The notes under the pieces: model-generated
Databases searched by the model: none
Seen by the model: only the letters and a program-made list of their open reading frames with translations
What the model was told of the DNA's origin: nothing
Assembly: GCF_030549525.1 (NCBI RefSeq)
Contig: NZ_CP130831.1
Location: forward strand, 3,187,501-3,251,500
DNA: 64,000 nt
Source of the DNA: Stenotrophomonas sp. 704A1
Lineage (GTDB): Bacteria > Pseudomonadota > Gammaproteobacteria > Xanthomonadales > Xanthomonadaceae
Direction of reading: 5' to 3'
Program-made: the position numbers and the translations under genes
Shown: piece after piece, positions 58,026-64,000 of the stretch
How positions within the stretch are numbered: position 1 is the stretch's first letter
Layout: every line of letters starts with the position of its first letter

Positions 58026-59531
58026 ATGGATCCGATTCTGCTCGGCAAAGGCATCACCGACGAAGTGGCTGTCACCCTGCTGCCGAAACTCGGCAACCGT
58101 CACGGGCTGGTGGCCGGCGCCACCGGCACCGGCAAGACCGTGACCCTGATGACCCTGGCCGAAGGCTTCTCGAGGATCGGGGTGCCGGTGTTCCTGGCCG
58201 ACGTGAAGGGCGATGTCTCCGGCCTCGCCGTGGCCGGCACAGGCGCCGACAACCTGCTGGCGCGCGCCGCCGAGATCGGCGTGGCCGACTACGCCCCCGC
58301 CGCCAGCCCTGCCGTGTTCTGGGACCTGTACGGCAAGCTGGGGCATCCGGTGCGCACCACCGTCAGCGAAATGGGCCCGACCCTGCTGGCGCGCATCCTG
58401 GAGTTGAACGACACCCAGTCCGGCGTGCTGGACATCGTATTCAAGCTGGCCGACGACCGTGGCCTGCTGTTGCTGGACATGGATGACCTGCGCGCCCTGC
58501 TCGGCCTGGTGGCCGAGGAGCGCAAGGACATCTCCACCGAGTACGGCCTGGTCAGCGCGCAGTCGGTGGCCGCGATCCAGCGCGCCCTGCTGCGCCTGGC
58601 GCAGGACGGTGGCGAGCAGTTCTTCGGCGAGCCCGCGCTTGAGCTGGCCGACATCATGCGGGTCAATCACGACGGCCGCGGCGTCATCGGGATCCTCGCC
58701 GCCGACCAGCTGGTGCTCAAGCCCAAGCTGTATTCCACCTTCCTGCTGTGGCTGCTGTCGGAACTGTTCGAGCAGTTGCCGGAGGTCGGTGACCTGGACA
58801 AGCCCAAGCTGGTTTTCATCTTCGACGAAGCGCACCTGCTGTTCGACGACGCGCCGCCGGCACTGGTGCAGCGCATCGAGCAGGTGGTGCGGCTGATCCG
58901 CTCCAAGGGCGTGGGCGTGTACTTCTGCTCGCAGTTCCCCGATGACGTGCCGGCCAACATCCTGGGCCAGCTCGGCAACCGCGTGCAGCACGCGCTGCGT
59001 GCGTTCACCCCGCGCGACCAGAAGGCGGTGAAGACCGCAGCCGAAACCTTCGTGCCGAACCCGAAGCTGGACGTGGTGAAGGTGTTGAGCCAGCTCGGCA
59101 CCGGCGAGGCGCTGGTCTCCACGCTGCAGGACAAGGGCGTGCCGATGCCGGTGCAGCAGACACTGATTGCGCCTCCGCGCTGCAGGATGGGGCCGGTCAC
59201 CGAGGCTGAGCGCGCGCAGGTCCGCGCCGGCAGTCCGGTCGGCACCCGCTACGACACCGCGGTCAACCGCGAATCGGCCGCCGAACGGCTGGCCCAGCGT
59301 GCACAGAAGGCCGTGGACAAGGCCGAGGCACCTGCGGCGCGCAGCCGCGAGCAGGACGAGGCGCAGGAAGGCGGCTTCGGCCAGGCGATCAAGGATGCGA
59401 TCTTCGGCACCAAGCGCCGCCAGGGCATGATCGAGACCATGGCCAAGCAGACCACGCGCACGGTCGGCACCAAGCTGGGCAACCAGATCGTGCGCGGCAT
59501 CCTCGGCGGCATCTTCGGCGGCAAGCGCTGA
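58026..59531 (+). CDS. HerA-like ATPase, DUF853 (YjgR) family
   Basis: 501 residues. Walker A is GATGTGKT (31-38, Lys37) and Walker B is KLVFIFDEAHLLF (about 262-273). The VKGDVSGLA loop and LRAFTPRDQKAVKTAAETF are typical of DUF853. The C-terminus is basic and Gly/Ile-rich (GTKLGNQIVRGILGGIFGGKR), suggesting membrane contact. It is related to HerA/FtsK hexameric pumps; the substrate is unknown. It stands alone without a NurA-type nuclease. Confidence 0.9.
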   Translation: MDPILLGKGITDEVAVTLLPKLGNRHGLVAGATGTGKTVTLMTLAEGFSRIGVPVFLADVKGDVSGLAVAGTGADNLLARAAEIGVADYAPAASPAVFWDLYGKLGHPVRTTVSEMGPTLLARILELNDTQSGVLDIVFKLADDRGLLLLDMDDLRALLGLVAEERKDISTEYGLVSAQSVAAIQRALLRLAQDGGEQFFGEPALELADIMRVNHDGRGVIGILAADQLVLKPKLYSTFLLWLLSELFEQLPEVGDLDKPKLVFIFDEAHLLFDDAPPALVQRIEQVVRLIRSKGVGVYFCSQFPDDVPANILGQLGNRVQHALRAFTPRDQKAVKTAAETFVPNPKLDVVKVLSQLGTGEALVSTLQDKGVPMPVQQTLIAPPRCRMGPVTEAERAQVRAGSPVGTRYDTAVNRESAAERLAQRAQKAVDKAEAPAARSREQDEAQEGGFGQAIKDAIFGTKRRQGMIETMAKQTTRTVGTKLGNQIVRGILGGIFGGKR

Positions 59532-59579
59532 CCGTCCGCCCCCCACCCCGTTCGTTGCCCTGAGAAGAAACCGTACCGC

Positions 59580-60086
59580 ATGTCGCGTTGGCGTCCCCCC
59601 GCAGAAAAAAGTACCGCCCTGATCACCGCGCACGGCCATGCCCGGCTCAAGGCCGAGCTGGACGAGCTGTGGCGCCAGCGCCGGCCGGAAGTGGTCAAGG
59701 CCCTGGCCGCCGCGGCTGCCGAAGGTGACCGCTCCGAGAACGCCGAGTACACCTACCGCAAGAAGCAGCTGGGCGAGATCGACCGGCGCGTGCGCTACCT
59801 GACCAAGCGGCTGGAAGCACTGCGCGTGGTCGATACCACGCCTGCCGATCCGCAGGCGGTGTTCTTCGGCGCATGGGTGGAGCTGGAGAACGTGGACAGC
59901 GGAGACACCAGCCGCTACCGCATCGTCGGCCCGGACGAGACCGATGCCGGCCTGGGCTGGATCAGCATCGATTCGCCGCTGGCGCGCGCACTGCTGAAGA
60001 AGCGGCTGGATGATGAATTCTCGGTGGAGCTGCCCGGCGGGCAGTTCACCTTCGCGGTGATCGGGGTGGAGTACGAGCCGTTGTAG
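59580..60086 (+). CDS. greB: Transcription elongation factor GreB
   Basis: 168-residue GreB, which rescues backtracked RNA polymerase by stimulating transcript cleavage. The N-terminal coiled coil has the acidic tip [10 protein letters not shown] (Asp50, Glu53), then the FKBP-like C-domain ([11 protein letters not shown]...[19 protein letters not shown]). The stop codon TAG (60084-60086) is the TAG of the SMAG element that begins at 60083. Confidence 0.95.
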   Translation: MSRWRPPAEKSTALITAHGHARLKAELDELWRQRRPEVVKALAAAAAEGDRSENAEYTYRKKQLGEIDRRVRYLTKRLEALRVVDTTPADPQAVFFGAWVELENVDSGDTSRYRIVGPDETDAGLGWISIDSPLARALLKKRLDDEFSVELPGGQFTFAVIGVEYEPL

Positions 60087-60206
60087 CGTCGAGCCATGCT
60101 CGACTGCGTCATCCATCAGTCGAGCATGGCTCGACACTACAATTTGAGGCAGTCGAGCATGGCTCGACGCTACAACTTGAGGCAGTCGAGCGTGGCTCGA
60201 CGCTAC
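60083..60206. repeat. SMAG cluster: one element plus three in a 33-bp tandem
   Basis: Four palindromes with core GTCGAGC-CATG-CTCGAC. Element 1 (60083-60107) starts with GTAG. Elements 2-4 (60117-60140, 60150-60173, 60183-60206) are inverted, end in CTAC, and repeat at an exact 33-base period. The outer GTAG ends of elements 1 and 4 overlap the stop codons of greB and of the convergent DUF3025 gene. The whole intergenic region is made of repeats. Confidence 0.92.
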
Positions 60207-61024
60207 ACAAGCAGCAACGGCGGCGGGTACGCGCGGCCGGCACGCAGTGGGCGGAAGTACGCTGCATCTGCGTAGAAGGCAGGGACCTGCCCTTCATGCC
60301 AGCCCGGGATGCCCGCCAGCGGCAGCGGGCGCAGCTGCAGCGGATCGGTCACCGCCCTGCCTGCGGCAATGGCCGCGGCAACCGCGTCGATGCAGGCGTC
60401 GCCCGCGTCCGCCTGGACCACCACGCATTTGCCCACCAGCCGGCGATGGGGCAGCAGCGCCTGCTCCATCAATGCATGGCCGAACACCGTCACGATGGCC
60501 AGCGCACCGCTTCGCCAATGCGAAGGTTCGAACAACGCGCGCCAGTCATGCGCATCCCACAGAGCCAGCAACGTGTGATCGCGCACGCGCACGATCACGC
60601 CGGTTTCGTCGAACTGGGTCAATGCGGCCTGCGCCCGGTTGCGCTGGCCAGGTGGCACGGTCTGGATATGGCGGCATTGCTGCTCGTTGAGCGCATGCTT
60701 CAGCTGCGGGTGGGATGCCCACACCAGCGCATTGAACAGGTCGTGCCAGTTGTCGGCACGGGTGGCGATGCGCCCCTGCGCGATGCGGGCTTCATAGTGC
60801 AGGCCATCGGCCAGCAGCGCGGCATCCTGTTCGACCAGCTGCAGGCCTGGCAGCGCCAGGCGTGCATCAAGTGCTGCGATGGACGGCCAGCGCGGGCTGG
60901 CCAGCAGATCAGCGAATGCCTGCAAGCCGGCAAACAGTGGGTGCCCGAACACGCGCGCCTCGACCGCCGCGCGCGGTGGCGGAACGAAGCGTCGATGGCC
61001 GCCGGCGGCCATCGATGCGGTCAC
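60203..61024 (-). CDS. DUF3025 family protein
   Basis: 273 residues of unknown function. The family-like features are the [22 protein letters not shown] segment, [12 protein letters not shown] and [11 protein letters not shown]. There is no signal peptide or membrane helix. It overlaps rimO by 4 bases (GTG start within GTGA). An ATG at 61010-61012 is an alternative start. Its stop TAG (60203-60205) belongs to the terminal GTAG of SMAG element 4. Confidence 0.8.
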   Translation of the reverse strand: MTASMAAGGHRRFVPPPRAAVEARVFGHPLFAGLQAFADLLASPRWPSIAALDARLALPGLQLVEQDAALLADGLHYEARIAQGRIATRADNWHDLFNALVWASHPQLKHALNEQQCRHIQTVPPGQRNRAQAALTQFDETGVIVRVRDHTLLALWDAHDWRALFEPSHWRSGALAIVTVFGHALMEQALLPHRRLVGKCVVVQADAGDACIDAVAAAIAAGRAVTDPLQLRPLPLAGIPGWHEGQVPAFYADAAYFRPLRAGRAYPPPLLLV

Positions 61025-62382
61025 AGCACCTTGAGGTCGAATGCCGGGCGCGTGCTCGACGGCAGGGCATCGCCGTACAGATCGTGCTCGTCGCTCTCGG
61101 TGATCTCCACGTTGACGAACTCACCCACGCGCAGCGCCACCTGGTCGGCGTTCTGGATGTGCACCAGACCGTCGATCTCCGGCGCATCGGCCTTGGAACG
61201 GGCGACGGCGATATCGCCTTCGATCGCATCGACCAGGCACTGCTGCACCGTGCCGATCTTGGCCTCCAGGCGCGCAGCGGAAATCTGCGCCTGCTTCTCC
61301 ATGAAACGGGCAAGCCGCTCCTGCTTCACGTGTTCCGGCACCGGGTCCGGCAGATCGTTGGCGGTGGCGCCCTCGACCGGCGAATAGGCAAACGCGCCGA
61401 CACGGTCCAGCTGCGCCTCGTCGAGGAACGACAGCAGTTCCTCGAACTCGGCTTCGGTCTCGCCGGGGAAGCCGACGATGAAGGTCGAACGCACGGTGAT
61501 GTCCGGCGCGATGCGGCGCCAGTTCTGCACGCGCTCAAGCGTCTTCTCGACCGCGCCGGGGCGCTTCATCAGGCGCAGGATGCGCGGGCTCGCGTGCTGG
61601 AACGGGATGTCCAGGTACGGCAGGATCCGGTTCTCGGCCATCAGCGGCACCACCTCGTCCACGTGCGGGTACGGATACACGTAGTGCATGCGTACCCACG
61701 CATCCAGCTCGGACAGGCCTTCGCACAGCGCCTTCAGGCGGGTCTGGTAGGCCTTGTCGCGCCACATCTTCTCGGCGTACTTGACGTCCACGCCGTAGGC
61801 GGAGGTGTCCTGCGACACGACCAGCAGTTCGCGCACGCCACCGCGCACCAGCCGCTCGGCTTCACGCAGCACCTCGTCGACCGGACGCGAGACCAGCTTG
61901 CCGCGCATCGAGGGGATGATGCAGAAGCTGCACTTGTGGTTGCAGCCTTCGGAGATCTTCAGGTACGCGTAGTGACGCGGAGTCAGCTTGATGCCGTAGT
62001 CGGGCACCAGGTCCACGAACGGATCGTGCCGGGGCGGCAGCGCTTCGTGCACCGCTTCCATCACGCTCTGGTAATCCTGCGGGCCGGACACCGCCAGCAC
62101 GTTCGGGTAGGCCTCGCGGATCTGCTCCGGGCGCTTGCCCAGGCAGCCGGTCACGATGACCTTGCCGTTCTGGTTCATCGCCTCGCCGATGGCATCCAGC
62201 GACTCGGTCACCGCCGAATCGATGAAGCCACAGGTATTGACCACCACCACGTCGGCCGAATCGTAGGACGGGACGATGTCGTAGCCCTCGGACCGCAGCT
62301 GGGTGAGGATGCGCTCGGAATCGACGAGGGCCTTCGGGCAGCCAAGGCTGACGAAGCCGACTTTGGGGTTCAGCTGGGACAT
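61021..62382 (-). CDS. rimO: Ribosomal protein S12 methylthiotransferase
   Basis: 453-residue radical SAM enzyme that adds a methylthio group to Asp of S12. The UPF0004 domain has Cys15, Cys51 and Cys80. The radical SAM motif is CNHKCSFC (Cys147, 151, 154). A C-terminal TRAM domain ([39 protein letters not shown]) follows. [16 protein letters not shown] at the N-terminus distinguishes RimO from MiaB. ATG at 62380-62382. Confidence 0.96.
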   Translation of the reverse strand: MSQLNPKVGFVSLGCPKALVDSERILTQLRSEGYDIVPSYDSADVVVVNTCGFIDSAVTESLDAIGEAMNQNGKVIVTGCLGKRPEQIREAYPNVLAVSGPQDYQSVMEAVHEALPPRHDPFVDLVPDYGIKLTPRHYAYLKISEGCNHKCSFCIIPSMRGKLVSRPVDEVLREAERLVRGGVRELLVVSQDTSAYGVDVKYAEKMWRDKAYQTRLKALCEGLSELDAWVRMHYVYPYPHVDEVVPLMAENRILPYLDIPFQHASPRILRLMKRPGAVEKTLERVQNWRRIAPDITVRSTFIVGFPGETEAEFEELLSFLDEAQLDRVGAFAYSPVEGATANDLPDPVPEHVKQERLARFMEKQAQISAARLEAKIGTVQQCLVDAIEGDIAVARSKADAPEIDGLVHIQNADQVALRVGEFVNVEITESDEHDLYGDALPSSTRPAFDLKVL

Positions 62383-62409
62383 GGAATCGCGGGACTCTGG
62401 GGGCCTGGG

Positions 62410-62491
62410 CCCCTGCCGTCTTGGCAGGGGTTCCTGGGGGCCGGGGCCTGAAAGGGCGCCAGTATACCGGGGTTGGCGGCCTCGCTCTGAA
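62410..62491 (-). promoter_or_regulatory. Candidate rimO promoter and leader hairpin
   Basis: Minus strand TTCAGA (62486-62491), a 19-base spacer and TATACT (62461-62466) form a weak promoter. The leader then contains a perfect CCCCTGCC/GGCAGGGG stem (62410-62430). The 204-base gap to the divergent hydrolase gene shows nothing else clear. Confidence 0.35.
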
Positions 62492-62586
62492 CGGCCAGCC
62501 GCCTGATCGCGCACAGCCACTGACACCGCGCTAACCCGCGCAGCGCCGACAATGCAGCTCTGTTCCCAGCAACGAGGAAGAAGACG

Positions 62587-63258
62587 ATGGCCGAGTGGAT
62601 CACCCTGGATACGCACCACGGCGCGGTACGGGCCTGGCAGGCACTGCCCGAAGGCACCCCGCGCGGCGGGCTGGTGGTGGTGCAGGAAATCTTCGGCGCC
62701 AATCCGCACATCCGCAGCGTGGCCGAGCGCTTCGCGGCCGAAGGCTATGCGGTGCTGGCGCCGTCGTTCTTCGACCTGCTGGACGGCCTCGACGCCGACC
62801 CGGACGCCCTGGCCTACGACGCCGAGGGCGTCAAGCAGGGCCTGGAACGCGTCGGCGCGCTGGGCATGGAGCGGGCACTGGAGGTGGTCCGGGCCGCGGC
62901 GACCCGGCTCGCGCCGCACGGCAAGGTCGGCACGGTCGGCTACTGCTGGGGCGGCACCGTGGCGATGCTGTCAGCCCTGCGCCTGGGCCTGCCCTCGGCC
63001 AGCTACTACGGCGCGCGCAACGTGCAGTTCCTGGATGAACCGGCCAAGGCCCCGGTGATCTTCCACTTCGGCGCCCAGGACAGGAGCATCCCGCCGGAGG
63101 CCGTGCAGGCGCACCGCGAGAAGCTGCCGCAGATGGCCACCTACGTCTATCCGGCCGACCATGCCTTCAACCGCGAGGTCGGACATGCGTATGATCCAGA
63201 CAGCGCCACCCTGGCGCTGCAACGCACCCTGGACTTCTTCTCGGAGCATCTTGGATGA
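62587..63258 (+). CDS. Dienelactone hydrolase family protein
   Basis: 223-residue alpha/beta hydrolase with the DLH triad: Cys120 (GYCWGG), Asp165 (FGAQDRSIP) and His192 (ADHAFN). Physiological substrate unknown; the lack of catechol-pathway neighbours argues against a dedicated dienelactone role. The ATG has a good GAGGAAG upstream and the gene overlaps the HIT gene by 4 bases. Confidence 0.9.
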   Translation: MAEWITLDTHHGAVRAWQALPEGTPRGGLVVVQEIFGANPHIRSVAERFAAEGYAVLAPSFFDLLDGLDADPDALAYDAEGVKQGLERVGALGMERALEVVRAAATRLAPHGKVGTVGYCWGGTVAMLSALRLGLPSASYYGARNVQFLDEPAKAPVIFHFGAQDRSIPPEAVQAHREKLPQMATYVYPADHAFNREVGHAYDPDSATLALQRTLDFFSEHLG

Positions 63259-63677
63259 GCGATTTCGAACTCGATTCACGTCTGGCCACCGACAGCGTAC
63301 TGGTGGCCGAAGGCCCGTTGTCGCAAGTGCGACTGATGAACGACGAACGATTCCCCTGGCTGGTGCTGGTACCGCGCCTGCGCGGGGTGACCGAATGGAT
63401 CGAACTGGACGGCGAGCAGCAGGACAAACTGCGCACCGAGCTCAACCGCGCCTGCAAGGCGCTCAAGGGCGCCGACGGGGTCGAAAAGATCAACATCGGT
63501 GCGCTGGGCAACATCGTGCGCCAGCTGCATTTCCACGTGATCGGCCGCCACGATGGCGATCCGGCGTGGCCCGGACCGGTCTGGGGCAGCGGCCCGGCAC
63601 ACCGCTATGAACCGGCGGCGCTGGACCAGCATGTCGCCTACTGGAAGGAACGGCTAGGATATCCGGCCCATTCCTGA
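63255..63677 (+). CDS. HIT family hydrolase
   Basis: 140 residues of the histidine-triad fold. The motif is a variant, QLHFHVIGRHDGDPAWPGPVWG, with His92, His94 and His99; the second half of the classic HxHxHxx motif is altered, as in the bacterial branch related to HIT-like diadenosine or galactose-1-P enzymes. Substrate unknown. It is coupled to the hydrolase gene by ATGA. Confidence 0.88.
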   Translation: MSDFELDSRLATDSVLVAEGPLSQVRLMNDERFPWLVLVPRLRGVTEWIELDGEQQDKLRTELNRACKALKGADGVEKINIGALGNIVRQLHFHVIGRHDGDPAWPGPVWGSGPAHRYEPAALDQHVAYWKERLGYPAHS

Positions 63678-63692
63678 GCCAGTGCCGACCCG

Positions 63693-63860
63693 ATGCGATT
63701 CAATATCGTCGCCGCCATCCTGCTGATCCTGATCGGCCTGTTCATGCTGGCCAGCAATCTCGGCTGGACCAACCTGAACCTGTCCCGCCTGCTGCTGACC
63801 TGGTGGCCGCTGGGCCTGGTGGCCGTAGGCATCGCGATCCTGTTCGGTCGCGGCAAATAA
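63693..63860 (+). CDS. Small membrane protein, LiaI/LiaF-type transmembrane region (DUF5668-like)
   Basis: 55 residues (MRFNIVAAILLILIGLFMLA... LFGRGK). Two membrane helices (about 5-20 and 32-50) joined by SNLGWTNLNLSRLLLTWWP, the pattern of the N-terminal part of LiaF/LiaI proteins, which sense envelope stress in Firmicutes. Stand-alone versions of unknown role are common. It starts 15 bases after the HIT stop, so it ends a three-gene operon. A SMAG pair begins 1 base after its TAA. Confidence 0.8.
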   Translation: MRFNIVAAILLILIGLFMLASNLGWTNLNLSRLLLTWWPLGLVAVGIAILFGRGK

Positions 63861-63861
63861 G

Positions 63862-63933
63862 GTAGCGCCGGGCCATGCCCGGCGAGCGCGACACGCGGCC
63901 CCTATGAAAACGCCGGGCATGGCCCGGCGCTGC
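63862..63933. repeat. Inverted pair of SMAG (REP) palindromes
   Basis: Element 1 (63862-63884) begins GTAGCGCCGGGCC. Element 2 (63911-63933) is the same palindrome reversed (CGCCGGGCATGGCCCGGCG, then CTGCC). They separate the converging small membrane gene and dcd and can fold as two hairpins or one long stem, likely acting as the 3' boundary of both transcripts. Confidence 0.88.
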
Positions 63934-63944
63934 CGATAGGTTGC

Positions 63945-64000
63945 TCAGGTGCGCGGCAGGGTCACCCCGGTCTGCCCCTGGTACTTGCCGCCGCGGTCCT
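63945..64000 (-). CDS. dcd: dCTP deaminase, C-terminal fragment
   Basis: Only the last 18 codons are visible, reading DRGGKYQGQTGVTLPRT and a TGA stop. This matches the C-terminus of Dcd (the GKYQGQ-G segment), which deaminates dCTP to dUTP for thymidylate synthesis. The gene continues past base 64000. Confidence 0.85.
   Translation of the reverse strand, partial: DRGGKYQGQTGVTLPRT

Noticed and set aside
58026..59531. HerA-NurA type defence or DNA-repair pair
   Set aside because: The protein is of the stand-alone DUF853/YjgR type, and neither neighbour (lytic transglycosylase, greB) is a nuclease or SIR2 protein.

Overview
The window comes from a high-GC gammaproteobacterium of the Xanthomonadaceae, most likely the genus Stenotrophomonas (S. 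maltophilia complex). The evidence is the protein sequences, the gene order, and above all the many short palindromes starting GTAG-CGCCGGGCC or GTAG-CGTCGAGCC. These match the SMAG (S. maltophilia GTAG) class of REP elements. It is chromosomal core sequence. I see no prophage, insertion sequence, integrase, rRNA or CRISPR array.

Left part (1-24.2 kb, all minus strand): an information-processing block in transcription order secG, tRNA-Leu(GAG), nuoA-N, two initiator tRNAs, rimP, nusA, infB, rbfA, truB, rpsO, pnp. This is the classic enterobacterial secG-leuU-metY-rimP-nusA-infB-rbfA-truB-rpsO-pnp order, with the complete 14-gene respiratory complex I operon lying between leuU and metY. tpiA lies just upstream of secG. 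I could read candidate sigma-70 promoters for the tRNA-fMet pair, rimP and rpsO, and intrinsic terminators after the tRNAs and after rpsO.

Middle (24.2-35.9 kb): a SMAG tandem array and terminator, a 2-oxoglutarate/Fe(II) oxygenase, and a plus-strand three-gene envelope operon (YejM/PbgA-like sulfatase-fold membrane protein, GT4 glycosyltransferase, NodB deacetylase). Then come glmM-accD and trpB-lipoprotein-trpA on the minus strand, with the divergent LysR regulator trpI.

Accessory-looking core (35.9-46.0 kb, minus): a tightly packed five-gene module: YqiJ/NfeD-like membrane protein, flotillin, a 1788-residue AAA+ ATPase with an N-terminal DUF3686-type region, a small coiled-coil protein and a TelA-family protein. 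It separates trpF from trpB, genes that are normally neighbours, and it has its own candidate promoter with direct repeats. It is the best candidate here for a poorly described system, probably membrane stress or defence.

Right part (46.1-64 kb): asd-fimV-VOC protein-truA-trpF; ghrB-like dehydrogenase, aroC, prmB; sco-psd; rraB, a lytic transglycosylase, a HerA-like ATPase, greB; rimO-DUF3025; a dienelactone hydrolase, a HIT protein and a small membrane protein; and the 3' end of dcd. Two convergent genes here (greB and the DUF3025 gene) take their stop codons from the GTAG ends of SMAG elements.
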